Positions 53,279-61,190 of a DNA stretch of 64,000 nucleotides are shown piece after piece. The notes beneath the pieces are model-generated. The model worked only from the letters and a program-made list of their open reading frames with translations. It did not search any database and was not told the DNA's origin. Source of the stretch: DASRHT01 sp035293765 (lineage in GTDB: Bacteria > Chloroflexota > Ktedonobacteria > Ktedonobacterales > Ktedonobacteraceae); the NCBI GenBank assembly GCA_035293765.1, contig DATGMF010000055.1, forward strand, positions 1-64,000, written 5' to 3'. The first letter of the stretch is position 1. Every line of letters begins with the position of its first letter. The position numbers and the translations under genes are program-made.

Positions 53279-53349
53279 AGGCGACGAGCGGATTCGAACC
53301 GCTGGTGCAGCTTTTGCAGAGCCGTGCCTTACCACTTGGCGACGTCGCC
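53279..53349 (-). tRNA. tRNA-Cys (GCA)
   Basis: 71 nt. Acceptor stem GGCGACG/CGTCGCC with U as discriminator, D-arm, anticodon loop CTGCAAA (GCA reads UGC/UGU Cys), T-arm with GGTTCGAATCC. CCA is not encoded. Confidence 0.95.
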
Positions 53350-53358
53350 GGGAAGGGG

Positions 53359-53430
53359 AGCGGGAGACGGGGATCGAACCCGCGACTTTCTCCTTGGCAA
53401 GGAGATGCTCTACCACTGAGCCACTCCCGC
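53359..53430 (-). tRNA. tRNA-Gly (GCC)
   Basis: 72 nt. Acceptor GCGGGAG/CTCCCGC, anticodon stem TCTCC/GGAGA around TTGCCAA (anticodon GCC), T-arm GGGTTCGATCCCC. Nine bases separate it from tRNA-Cys. CCA is not encoded. Confidence 0.96.
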
Positions 53431-53469
53431 AATTGCTATTTTGGTGCCGATAATTTCGTTCGCGGTATT

Positions 53470-53498
53470 AAGATATCACACCTTTAGCGAATTGTCAA
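53470..53498 (-). promoter_or_regulatory. tRNA-recO promoter
   Basis: Minus strand TTGACA (53498-53493), 17-bp spacer, TATCTT (53475-53470). The predicted start is about 33 nt before the 5' end of tRNA-Gly. Confidence 0.72.
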
Positions 53499-53686
53499 CA
53501 GTTTCTCGTCAGAAAGAGCAGTTTTATAAAGAACTCAACAGCTCTATCAGCCGCGTCCAGGATGCCATTGCCCCTTATCTGAGATTGATGCGCTCCGAGC
53601 AGAAAAAGACGCTTGCCATTCAGGAACAGATCAAGGAATTGAATGCCGTCGTCGCCTCACTGCAAAGCGAAACCGAAACTCTGTAG
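53492..53686 (+). pseudogene. Possible gene remnant, coiled-coil C-terminus
   Basis: The frame to the TAG at 53684-53686 has good codon choice and an amphipathic helical pattern (KEQFYKELNSSISRVQDAIAP, QKKTLAIQEQIKELNAVVASL) that looks like protein. Yet the upstream part overlaps the tRNA promoter and has no ribosome site; the only early starts are TTG codons. It is best read as the surviving 3' end of a longer gene, or a small protein with a weak start. Confidence 0.35.
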
Positions 53687-53707
53687 GGGCAACCCTTGTA
53701 GTTGCCC
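53684..53707. repeat. GTAGGG-type palindrome
   Basis: GGGCAAC (53687-53693) and GTTGCCC (53701-53707) form a 7-bp stem. Starts with TAGGGG like the repeats at 4780 and 49498 and shares its start with the end of the remnant frame. Confidence 0.55.
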
Positions 53708-53736
53708 TCATGTCTACGCATGATCGCCGCTGTCAG

Positions 53737-54132
53737 CTAAAATCTGCCTGCGCTGAACGCGATATTGACTATAATCACAGTAAGGCAGGCAACGCCGAAA
53801 CCGACCAGACCGCCATAGCCGCCGACGCCGCTTATCAGGATTGCCGCGAGAGGAATAAGCAGACAGAGCGAGACAATAGCCAGCGCCAACCTCATACCTA
53901 TAGGAGCTGGAGTCTGAGAACGACCGTATACTTTTCCGCCTGGCCTCTGCCCCATAATCTGGCTCACCCTTTGGGCGATAGCCTCAACGAGATTATCATC
54001 AAGCGGGCTTTCCTGTTGCTGACCGGAACCGTATGGAGTGCCGTATTGCTGACTGCCTTCATATTTGCCGTACTGAGCTTGCTCGCGCATCGGTTCACCT
54101 GCATCCATCTGTGGCATCATATCTATCATCAT
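53737..54132 (-). CDS. Small membrane protein, uncharacterised
   Basis: 131 residues. A hydrophilic, Gly/Gln/Tyr-rich N-terminus (about 1-75, with GEPMREQAQYGKYEGSQQYG) followed by two adjacent membrane helices (LALAIVSLCLLIPLAAILI and LVGFGVACLTVIIVNIAFS). GAAGGGATG precedes the ATG. Minus-strand TTGACA (54223-54218) and TATCGC (54201-54196) are a possible promoter. It is reminiscent of short stress-membrane proteins but no family is claimed. Confidence 0.65.
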   Translation of the reverse strand: MMIDMMPQMDAGEPMREQAQYGKYEGSQQYGTPYGSGQQQESPLDDNLVEAIAQRVSQIMGQRPGGKVYGRSQTPAPIGMRLALAIVSLCLLIPLAAILISGVGGYGGLVGFGVACLTVIIVNIAFSAGRF

Positions 54133-54229
54133 CCCTTCTGGTTGTAAGTTTCTTTTCCGGTACAGTATTTACGCAGGAGTTTGCGCAGGGTTGTAGCGAT
54201 ATGCTGTCTGGCTGTCATGTCAATAACGA

Positions 54230-54258
54230 TTGCATTATTACGTGTGGTACACTATAAG
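54230..54258 (+). promoter_or_regulatory. Promoter of EthD-family gene
   Basis: TTGCAT (54230-54235), 17-bp spacer, TATAAG (54253-54258). The leader of about 145 nt includes a chimeric repeat at 54309. Confidence 0.6.
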
Positions 54259-54308
54259 CGCGAATTCGTTATTTGCTCAGGTTGCTAAGAGCCAGCCGCT
54301 TGCTATGC

Positions 54309-54358
54309 AGACCGCCAACGCTGCTCTCGCGCTCCCACGATGAATCGGGGGTTACAGC
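54309..54358 (+). repeat. Chimeric repeat: half REP-like hairpin joined to GATGAATCGGGG unit
   Basis: Starts CAGACCGCCAACGCTGCTC like the left half of the 32114 repeat, then switches at GCTCCC into ACGATGAATCGGGG as found at 59289 and 60434. It lacks the right hairpin arm. This suggests recombination between two repeat families. Confidence 0.55.
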
Positions 54359-54408
54359 TCATGCTGGCTGCAATGACTGGCTATGGTTATTTTTTAGGAG
54401 GATCACCC

Positions 54409-54729
54409 ATGTTTCGCTTTACCGTTCTTTACGGCCATCCTGAGGACCCCGCAGAGTTTGAACGCTATTACCGCGAAGTCCATATGCCTCTGGTAGGGAA
54501 GATCAAGGGGCTTCAGGGCGTGTCAACTACGAAATTTGAACCGGGGCCGAATGGAGAACAGCCTCCTTACTATAGAATGGCTGGGCTGTTTGCCAGCAGC
54601 CAGGAAAAGTTCAACGCAATCATGGCGACGCCCGAAGGCAGAGCCGCGGGAGCCGATATACCGAACTTTGCCACCGGAGGCGTAACTATCCTCTACGGCG
54701 ACGAGGAACTTGTCGTCCCTGTTTCTTAG
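54409..54729 (+). CDS. EthD-family small protein
   Basis: 106 residues, a dimeric alpha/beta-barrel of the EthD/ferredoxin-like type: FTVLYGHPEDPAEFERYYREVHMPLVGKIKGL is the hallmark N-terminus (V-L-Y-x(8)-F-x-x-Y-Y-x-x-x-H-x-P). The family is linked to ring-ether degradation and many other reactions; function here unknown. TTAGGAGG sits 7 nt before the ATG at 54409, so the open frame from 54340 is excluded. It is a single-gene unit ending at a hairpin. Confidence 0.85.
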   Translation: MFRFTVLYGHPEDPAEFERYYREVHMPLVGKIKGLQGVSTTKFEPGPNGEQPPYYRMAGLFASSQEKFNAIMATPEGRAAGADIPNFATGGVTILYGDEELVVPVS

Positions 54730-54755
54730 CTGTCGGGCAGATAGAAACACAGCGC

Positions 54756-54782
54756 GGGTAGCAAGGCTTGACCTTGCTACCC
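54756..54782. terminator. Hairpin between EthD gene and permease remnant
   Basis: GGGTAGCAAGG/CCTTGCTACCC around CTTGA (54756-54766, 54772-54782), a perfect 11-bp stem shared by both convergent units. Confidence 0.7.
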
Positions 54783-55383
54783 TCTGTTACGTGCCCTGAC
54801 CTCCGGTTGCTCCCACTCCTCCATCGTTGCTGGGCCGCCCTCCGCAATTTCTTTGCGTGCCGGGCGACTATGATGCATCCCGTAGGCGAAATACAGGATG
54901 ATGCCTATTGCCAGCCAGACCACGAAGCGTACCCCGGGTGATGAGAGGAAGGCTGACCATCAGGTAGAGGCAGGTCAGCGCCGCCAGGATGGGCACCAGC
55001 GGCACCAGCGGCGTGCGGAAGGCCCTGTGCATATCCGGCTGGGTGCGCCTCAACTGGATTTTCTCTTGCATGCCTCCCTGCAAATCTGGTCCCACCTCTG
55101 TCTTCAATAACGTCAATTCCAGGATGGCGCGGAAGTTAGCGTCTTCCTCGGCATAGCCCAGCCAGCGAATTAGCATGAGGCGTAATATCTGTAAAGGCGT
55201 ACCGTTTGAAGCGTAGGTCGCCCCCAATTTATGCGCCATTCGCTCATAACACTCGCGTTGCAATGTATTAAACAGCTCTGCTTTATTGCCAAAGTGCCAT
55301 TGGATCGCGCCGCGCGTTGTTCCTGCCTGGCGAGCAATATCGTCCAGGGTGGTTGAGGCATATCCCTTCAAGCTGCTCTTCAA
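54777..55383 (-). pseudogene. Decayed TetR regulator fused to C-terminal remnant of an amino-acid permease
   Basis: Minus strand. The upstream half encodes a TetR helix-turn-helix (GYASTTLDDIARQAGTTRGAIQWHFGNKAELF) whose first helix is damaged or missing and which begins at the lpd stop. At about 55053 the frame changes to permease-like sequence (RRTQPDMHRAFRTPLVPLVP, a typical APC loop and TM). That part then shifts frame near 54926: the correct continuation RFVVWLAIGIILYFAYGMHHS runs in another frame to a stop at 54777. So two unrelated gene fragments are joined and one also has a frameshift. The open frame to 54868 hides this. Neither half is likely to be functional. Confidence 0.8.
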
Positions 55384-55403
55384 TAGACAAGCTGTATGTG
55401 CTT

Positions 55404-56765
55404 TTATTTCGCGAGAATATGGATCGCTCGTCCCAATGCGTTTTCGGCGCTTTCCTGAAGCAGTTCGCTCAGGCCGGGGTGGGCGTAGAGGATTTCGCTG
55501 AGATCGGTCAGGGTCGCGCCCATCTCGATAGCCAGAGCTGCCTGCCCGATGAGATCGCCCGCGCGCGGACCTACTAGCGTGACGCCCAGGATGGCTTCAT
55601 CGTCGGCGTTGGCGACGACGAGCGCGACCCCGTTGTCGCTGCCGAGTGTGAGCGCGCGTCCATTGGCGGCGAGAGGGAAGCGTCCGGTAACAGTGGTATA
55701 GCCCATCTCGGCTGCTTCCTGCGCCGAATAGCCCACGGTTGCTAGTTCTGGCGTGGTATGAACAATCAGCGGTGTGACCAATGGAGCGAACTGAACGCGC
55801 TGGCCCGCGATAACATCAGCGGCGATTTTGCCCTGTTTGATCGCTATGCCTGCCAGCGCCTGTCCCCCCGTACAATCGCCCACGGCATAGATGTGCGGCA
55901 CATTGCTCTGCTGCATGCTGTTGACGGTAATCCCACCCTGCTCATTGAGTTTGACGCTGGTGGCATCGAGGTGCAGCCCGGCGGTATTGGGACGCACGCC
56001 GTTCGAGATGATCAGCGGACGCTCGCTAATGGTGGCAGCTTGAATCTTTGTACTGACCTGGACGCCGAGTTTGCGCAATCCTGCCTGGACAAGGCGTAGA
56101 GCTGCGGGATCGATCCCCGGCAGAATCTGCTCGCCGGGTGAGCAAAGCTTCACCTTGACCCCGAGTCGCGCGAAAATAGTTGCCAGCTCAAGGGCAATGT
56201 AGTCGTTGCCTGCGATGCTTAACGTCTCCGGTAATTCGGATAGCATCAGCGCCTGTTCGGGTGTAAGCACTTGCTTGCCATCGTAAGGGAGTTGCTCGAT
56301 AGGGGCGGCCTGAGCTCCGGTGGCGATGATGCAATGCTCGAATTTGAAGCGGTGGGAGCCGTGTTCGCCCTCGACTCGCACCTCTTGCTCATTGATAAAC
56401 CAGCCAGTCCCTTTCACCAATTCTATGCGGTTGCCGGAGATCAGGCGGCGCACGCCATCGGAGAGGCGCTCCACCACGCTTTGCTTCCACGCCTGCATCT
56501 TGAGCCAATCGAAAGAGACCGAGGCAGCTTCAATGCCCAGCGCCGCCAACTCTTCCTGGTGTGTTTGCTGGTAGCGTTCGCTGGCGGATACCAGAGCTTT
56601 GAGCGGAATGCAACCCCGATTAAGACAGGTTCCACCTGCCGGACCGGGTTCAACCAAAGTAACGTGCCGCTCCTGCTGAGCCGCTCGTATTGCCGAAACG
56701 TAGCCTCCTGGTCCTGCCCCCAGGATCAGAATATCCACCGCCGTTGTCACATCGCCGACGACCAT
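55404..56765 (-). CDS. lpd: Dihydrolipoyl dehydrogenase (E3)
   Basis: 453 residues. Reoxidises the lipoyl group of E2 with NAD+. FAD-binding GAGPGGYVSAI (17-27), redox disulfide Cys47-Cys52 in GGTCLNRGCIP, NAD domain with a changed GxGxxG (SIAGNDYIALELA; the first Gly-x-Gly is partly degenerate), second FAD motif YAVGDCTGG, and the dimer-interface His in YAHPGLSELL. Position 55 has Leu where most E3 have Ser (CIPLKAL for CIPSKAL). The start at 56765 follows GAAAGAGG; the extension to 56846 is not used. Last gene of the 2-oxoacid dehydrogenase operon. Confidence 0.94.
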   Translation of the reverse strand: MVVGDVTTAVDILILGAGPGGYVSAIRAAQQERHVTLVEPGPAGGTCLNRGCIPLKALVSASERYQQTHQEELAALGIEAASVSFDWLKMQAWKQSVVERLSDGVRRLISGNRIELVKGTGWFINEQEVRVEGEHGSHRFKFEHCIIATGAQAAPIEQLPYDGKQVLTPEQALMLSELPETLSIAGNDYIALELATIFARLGVKVKLCSPGEQILPGIDPAALRLVQAGLRKLGVQVSTKIQAATISERPLIISNGVRPNTAGLHLDATSVKLNEQGGITVNSMQQSNVPHIYAVGDCTGGQALAGIAIKQGKIAADVIAGQRVQFAPLVTPLIVHTTPELATVGYSAQEAAEMGYTTVTGRFPLAANGRALTLGSDNGVALVVANADDEAILGVTLVGPRAGDLIGQAALAIEMGATLTDLSEILYAHPGLSELLQESAENALGRAIHILAK

Positions 56766-56933
56766 GCCTCTGCCTCTTTCTGATTTGCCATGTATAAGTT
56801 TTGTCTGCCGCCTGCGGCGGCGGCGAGGGGAAAAGCCTGGAGACAATTCGCTAGGTCGCGACGTACCCCAGACCCCGCCAGAGGCTCTGCCCCTGGACCC
56901 CGCTCAGCATACCTTGTACATAGCGTTATGCAT

Positions 56934-58196
56934 TTATATCATATCCAGCAGCAATTGAGCTGGATTCTCGACTAACTCTTTGAAGCGCGCCATAAAGCGG
57001 CTGGCAAGCGCGCCATCGATCAGGCGATGATCGAACGACATCGTGAGCGGCATCGCCATGCGCGTGCTGATCGCGCCATTGTGAGCGATAACCCTCTCCT
57101 GCAAGCGTCCAACCGCCAGAATCGCCACCTCCGGGTAATTGATGATCGGGATGCCGCCACCGCCGCCAAAGCTGCCAACGTTGTTGAGCGTGAACGTGCT
57201 GCCGGAGACCTCTTTCAGCGCCAACGAACGCTTCTGCGCGCCCTCGATCAGCCGCTCAAGCTGCTGGGCAATCTGGATCACTGAAAGCTGATCGGCATTG
57301 CGCAGCACGGGAACAAGCAGCCCTTCGGGCGTGTCGGTTGCGATGCCGATATGATAAACGTGTTTGTAAATAATCTCGCGCCGCTCTTCGTCCAGGCTGG
57401 CATTGAAAATTGGGAGCTCTTTGAGCACGGGGAGGAGCAACTTGACCAGCAGTGGCATATAGGTCAGGCGCACGCCGCGCTGTTCCGCGACCGGTTTGAG
57501 GGCCTGACGCAGCGCAATCAGAGCGGAACCATCAAGTTCATCGAAGGCGCTGGCATGCGGAATGGTGCGCCATGAGCGTTCCATATGTTCGGCAATGCTA
57601 CGGCGCAGTCCCGTCAGCGGTCTGCGCTCCTCTTCCGCCTCAGCGGTAACAGGCATGATCTCTCTAGCAGGGGCAGGCGAAATTTTTGTTGTTCCATTCG
57701 CCTGTGCTGTTGCAGGAGTAACAGGAACGGCAGCGGTCGCTTCTCGGACGCGTTCAGCGTATGCCAGAACATCTTCCATCGTGACACGTCCATTAGCTTG
57801 TGAGGGCGTAACCTGTTCCAGATCGATCCCCAGCTCGAAGGCGCGCTTGCGTACGGCGGGAGCGGCCAGCACGCGCGCTTTACCTCTGCCTTTCGTGGAT
57901 GCTGCTGCCTGAGAAGGGGCCTCTACCTGTCGCGTCTCCGTTGTGCCGGTGGAGGCGCTGGAGGGAGCGTCAAACACGACCAGCACTTCTCCCAGTTGGG
58001 CCACCTTGCCCTCCGGCACGCGAATAGCGGTCACGCGCGCGGCTACTGGTGAAGGAATTTCGACAACTGCCTTGTCTGTCTCTACCTCTACCATTGGCTG
58101 ATCGAGCTTGACGGTATCGCCGGGGTGGATCAGCCAGCGGCGTATCTCAGCTTCCTGCATCCCTTCGCCAAGATCAGGCAGTTTAAATTCGTACAT
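56934..58196 (-). CDS. 2-oxoacid dehydrogenase E2 (dihydrolipoamide acyltransferase)
   Basis: 420 residues. One lipoyl domain (1-80) with lipoylated Lys42 in ETDKAVVEIPSP; a Ser/Ala/Thr linker; the E1/E3-binding domain (about 108-150, APAVRKRAFELGIDLEQV); a second linker rich in Thr, Ala and Pro; and the catalytic domain, with His390 and Asp394 in DHRLIDG. A single lipoyl domain is more typical of branched-chain or acetoin complexes and Gram-positive-like pyruvate complexes. Forms the core of the complex to which E1 and E3 attach. It lies between E1 beta and lpd. Confidence 0.95.
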   Translation of the reverse strand: MYEFKLPDLGEGMQEAEIRRWLIHPGDTVKLDQPMVEVETDKAVVEIPSPVAARVTAIRVPEGKVAQLGEVLVVFDAPSSASTGTTETRQVEAPSQAAASTKGRGKARVLAAPAVRKRAFELGIDLEQVTPSQANGRVTMEDVLAYAERVREATAAVPVTPATAQANGTTKISPAPAREIMPVTAEAEEERRPLTGLRRSIAEHMERSWRTIPHASAFDELDGSALIALRQALKPVAEQRGVRLTYMPLLVKLLLPVLKELPIFNASLDEERREIIYKHVYHIGIATDTPEGLLVPVLRNADQLSVIQIAQQLERLIEGAQKRSLALKEVSGSTFTLNNVGSFGGGGGIPIINYPEVAILAVGRLQERVIAHNGAISTRMAMPLTMSFDHRLIDGALASRFMARFKELVENPAQLLLDMI

Positions 58197-58236
58197 ATGA
58201 CAATCTCCAGGATATTTTTATGACTATGCCTCTTTA

Positions 58237-59214
58237 TTATGCTTCCAGCACACGTTTGATCGCGTCAAGCACTTTGGGAGGCGTCGGCAGGTAATAATCT
58301 TCCTGACCAGGAACCGGGAACGGCGTATCATAACCTGTCACGCGCTCAACCGGCTTGAGCAGAGAATAGAGGCATTTTTCGTTGATAATTGCCGTCACCT
58401 CTGCCCCGACTCCGCCCCCGCGTGGCGCCTCATGCACGACGATGGCGCGGCCCGTTTTTTCGACGGAGGCGACAATCGTCTCTTCATCGAGCGGCCAGAC
58501 GGTGCGCAGATCGATGACTTCAACGCTTGTTTCCAGCTCTTGCTGGGCCTGTTTGGCCGCTGCCATTGCCACCGGAACCATTGCGCCATACGCGATAATG
58601 CTGACATCGTTGCCCTCTTGCACCGTATGCGCCTGACCGAGTGGCAGCGTATAATGATCTTCTGGCGTCTCTTGTCTGAAAGAACGGTAGAGTTTGATAT
58701 TTTCCAGGAAAAGCACCGGATCGGGATCGGCGACGGCTGAAGCAAGCAGCCCTTTGGCGTCATAGGGATTTGAGGGAATAACCACCTTCAGGCCAGGCGT
58801 CTGCATAAAGACTCCCTCCAGACTGTCCGAGTGCAGTTCTGGCGTGCGCACGCCGCCGCCATAGGGAGCGCGTACCACCATTGGACAGGTGAAGGCACCT
58901 GCGCTGCGGAAGCGCATCCGCGCCGCCTGCGTCACCAACTGATTCATGTTCACGTAGAGAAAGCCCGCGAACTGAATCTCGGCGATGGGTCGTAGGCCGT
59001 ATATCGCCATGCCAACGGATGTGCCAATGATGCCGGATTCGGCCAGCGGCGTATCAAAGACGCGCTGCTCGCCAAAGCGTTGTTGCAGGTTCTCGGTGAC
59101 GCGGAAAACGCCGCCGTTCACTCCTATATCTTCCCCGAGCAGCACCACGCGCTGATCTCGTTCCAGTTCGAGCGCGAGCCCCTGGTTCAGAGCCTCTACC
59201 ATCGTCATTTGCAT
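58237..59214 (-). CDS. 2-oxoacid dehydrogenase E1 beta subunit
   Basis: 325 residues, the usual length. TPP-dependent transketolase-like fold: MTMVEALNQGLALELERDQRVVLLGEDIG, GGVFRVTENLQQRFG, FDTPLAESGIIGTSVGMA, and RAPYGGGVRTPELHSDSLEGVF are all hallmarks of the branched-chain/pyruvate E1 beta. The start at 59214 follows AGGGGTG; the frame extends upstream to 59310 through the repeat and is not coding. Pairs with E1 alpha, encoded upstream. Substrate (pyruvate or branched-chain 2-oxoacid) cannot be settled from sequence; nearby leuCD give a small hint for the branched-chain type. Confidence 0.94.
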   Translation of the reverse strand: MQMTMVEALNQGLALELERDQRVVLLGEDIGVNGGVFRVTENLQQRFGEQRVFDTPLAESGIIGTSVGMAIYGLRPIAEIQFAGFLYVNMNQLVTQAARMRFRSAGAFTCPMVVRAPYGGGVRTPELHSDSLEGVFMQTPGLKVVIPSNPYDAKGLLASAVADPDPVLFLENIKLYRSFRQETPEDHYTLPLGQAHTVQEGNDVSIIAYGAMVPVAMAAAKQAQQELETSVEVIDLRTVWPLDEETIVASVEKTGRAIVVHEAPRGGGVGAEVTAIINEKCLYSLLKPVERVTGYDTPFPVPGQEDYYLPTPPKVLDAIKRVLEA

Positions 59215-59268
59215 TGCTATCACCCCTGTAAATAATGTCGTTATGATTTTTTTCGACCTTTGAAAGTG

Positions 59269-59335
59269 TTCCGCGCTCCAATGCCGATGCGCTGTAGCTC
59301 CCCGATTCATCGTGGGAGCACTCAGGAGCGCGGAA
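59269..59335 (-). repeat. Inverted-repeat-ended element at the end of pdhA-like gene
   Basis: TTCCGCGCTCC (59269-59279) and GGAGCGCGGAA (59325-59335) form perfect 11-bp ends. Inside is the GATGAATCGGGGAGCTACAGCG unit in inverted form (59289-59318). The stop codon of the E1 alpha gene lies within it (59322-59324), so its last residues (IPRS) come from the repeat. Confidence 0.65.
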
Positions 59336-60392
59336 TCGAAGTATAGCGCAGCAGATCCTCGCGCTGTTTCTCCATGCGCGCGGTGGGGCTGGCGAATGTA
59401 TGATCGAAGAAACTGTCGGGCGCCGGTGGTGGCATGGCCTCAGCCGCGGTGACGGCCTGGTTGATCTCTTCTTCGATCTCTTCCAGGAGATGCTGGTCCT
59501 GTTCCTCGGTAAGCAGATCGCGTTGGAGCAGGAAGCGTTTGAAGCGGACGATGGGATCTTTCGTTTTCCAGAACTCGATCTCGGCCTGGTCACGGTAACG
59601 GGTGGGATCGTCGGCGGTGGTATGTGCTCCAATGCGGTAGGTCAGCGTCTCGATCAGGGTTGGTCCTTCGCCAGCTCTGGCGCGCGCTAACGCCTGCTGC
59701 ATCACTTCGTAGACGGCGAGGATATCGTTGCCATCGACCAGCCGTGACGGAATGCCGAAGCCGGGGCCGCGCGCAGCAAACGATGGCGCGGCAGACTGCT
59801 TTTGACGTGGCACGCTGATGGCCCAGCCATTATTTTGCACCACGAGGACAGCCGGAGCCTGGTAGACGCCAGCGAAGTTCAGCGCCTCGCTAAAATCGCC
59901 CTCGGACGTCGCGCCGTCTCCACAGACGCCCACGGCCACGACGGGATCGCCCGCGATCTTTGCCGCCATTGCCAATCCGACCGCGTGCAACATCTGCGTC
60001 CCGATCACAATCTGGATCGGCAGGCAGCGCAATGCAGGATCATAGGGGGGAGTGAGGCCGCGAAACGAGTAGATCAGCGTGGGGAGGGGCATGCCTCTGA
60101 CGATTAATGAAGCAATCTCGCGATACGAGGTTGCCAGCCAGTCCTGGGGCTGCATCGGCGCGGCCAGGCCAACGGCTGTCGCTTCCTGACCAACCAGCGA
60201 GCCAAAGGTCGTCGCTCGTCCCTGCCGTTGTAGCGCGATGATCTTATTGGAGAAAGAGCGGCCCATTTGCATCGCCCGGTAAAGCTGAAGCAAGTGCTCA
60301 GGGCTGATGTCGGGCTGATTCCCAACCAGATTGCCCTCAGCATCGAGGATCTGGTAGGCTGCGATACTGGAATCTATTTGTTGAGTGGTCAC
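59322..60392 (-). CDS. 2-oxoacid dehydrogenase E1 alpha subunit
   Basis: 356 residues. TPP-binding motif GDGATSEGDFSEALNFAGVYQAPAVLVVQNN at about 165-195, plus SFSNKIIALQRQGRATTFG near residue 50. Catalyses decarboxylation and reductive acylation together with E1 beta. AAGGAG lies before a GTG at 60392 that gives MTTQQIDSSI; the frame extends to 60416 through GTGGAAATG but that lies before the ribosome site. The last residues lie inside a repeat element (59269-59335). First gene of the operon E1 alpha-E1 beta-E2-E3; upstream is a copy of the 90-nt intergenic element and then leuD. Confidence 0.94.
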   Translation of the reverse strand: MTTQQIDSSIAAYQILDAEGNLVGNQPDISPEHLLQLYRAMQMGRSFSNKIIALQRQGRATTFGSLVGQEATAVGLAAPMQPQDWLATSYREIASLIVRGMPLPTLIYSFRGLTPPYDPALRCLPIQIVIGTQMLHAVGLAMAAKIAGDPVVAVGVCGDGATSEGDFSEALNFAGVYQAPAVLVVQNNGWAISVPRQKQSAAPSFAARGPGFGIPSRLVDGNDILAVYEVMQQALARARAGEGPTLIETLTYRIGAHTTADDPTRYRDQAEIEFWKTKDPIVRFKRFLLQRDLLTEEQDQHLLEEIEEEINQAVTAAEAMPPPAPDSFFDHTFASPTARMEKQREDLLRYTSIPRS

Positions 60393-60406
60393 AATGCGCT
60401 CCTTTT

Positions 60407-60535
60407 GCATTTCCACTTGACATCTGTAGGGACCTCCCGCGATGAATCGGGGAGCTACAGCGCGTCCGATGCTGTATTTCTCCTCAAGAGGGGCGGGTAC
60501 CAGTGGCTATCTCGACCCGCTAGAGGGTACTGAAA
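60407..60535 (+). repeat. Duplicated intergenic element, copy B, with nested repeat
   Basis: Shares with copy A (52334-52425) the blocks GCATTTCCACTTGACATCT at the start and CGACCCGCTAG...TGAAA at the end, with a CTCAAGAGGGGCGGG-type hairpin between. Inserted after the first block is GTAGGGACCTCCCGCGATG...CTACAGCG (60427-60463), the same unit as at 59289 and 54332. So B is A with another repeat nested in it. Between leuD and the E1 alpha gene. Confidence 0.6.
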
Positions 60536-60549
60536 TGGTCTGGTGCTGG

Positions 60550-61173
60550 CTAGCGAGCTGCATTAAACAGCCACGGCGCCTCCCGCCGCCTGCGGTCTTC
60601 GTAGGCGGTGATTTCGCTGTCGTGCGAAAGGGTCCAGCCGATATTATCCAGGCCCTTGAGCAAGGCTTCTTTTTTGAATGGGTCGATCTCAAAGTGTAAT
60701 ACACGCCCGCTCGGCGTGGTCACGGTCTGCGCCGCCAGATCGACGGTCAGGGTGTAGCCTTCGTTGGCCTCGATCTCCTTCATCAATTCCTGAACGGTTT
60801 TCTCGTCCAGGGTAACGGGCAAGATGCCGTTATTGAAGCAATTGTTATAGAAGATGTCCGCGAAGCTGGGAGCGATCAGGCAGCGGAAGCCATATTCGCG
60901 GATAGCCCAGGGGGCGTGCTCGCGTGATGAGCCGCAGCCGAAATTATCGCCCGTCACCAGGATGCTCGCTCCCTGGTAGCGCGGCTGGTTCAGCTCGAAA
61001 TCGGGGTTGGGCACATCGGTATCGCCGACAAAGCGCCAGTTGGCGAAGAGCGCCCTGGAGAAGCCGGAGCGTCTGATCGTTTTCAAAAAGCGCGCGGGCG
61101 TAATCTCGTCGGTATTAACGTTGGTGCGGTCCAGCGGCACTGCCAGACCGGTGTGAGTGGTGAATGGTTCCAT
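60550..61173 (-). CDS. leuD: 3-isopropylmalate dehydratase, small subunit
   Basis: About 207 residues. Works with LeuC to isomerise 2-isopropylmalate in leucine synthesis. Typical swivel-domain features: FTTHTGLAVPLDRTNVNTDEITPARFL at the start, and DNFGCGSSREHAPWAIREYGF (contacts the substrate carboxylate). The ATG at 61173 follows AAGAGAA 17 bp after the leuC stop; a TTG at 61197 overlaps leuC and is less likely. The end carries a slightly long C-terminal tail (YEDRRRREAPWLFNAAR). Tightly coupled to leuC. Confidence 0.95.
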   Translation of the reverse strand: MEPFTTHTGLAVPLDRTNVNTDEITPARFLKTIRRSGFSRALFANWRFVGDTDVPNPDFELNQPRYQGASILVTGDNFGCGSSREHAPWAIREYGFRCLIAPSFADIFYNNCFNNGILPVTLDEKTVQELMKEIEANEGYTLTVDLAAQTVTTPSGRVLHFEIDPFKKEALLKGLDNIGWTLSHDSEITAYEDRRRREAPWLFNAAR

Positions 61174-61190
61174 GTATGCGTTCTCTTTCT

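Noticed and set aside
53223..53432. 70-codon N-terminal extension of RecO
   Set aside because: It reads through tRNA-Cys and tRNA-Gly; RecO proteins begin at the MREARTYS equivalent.
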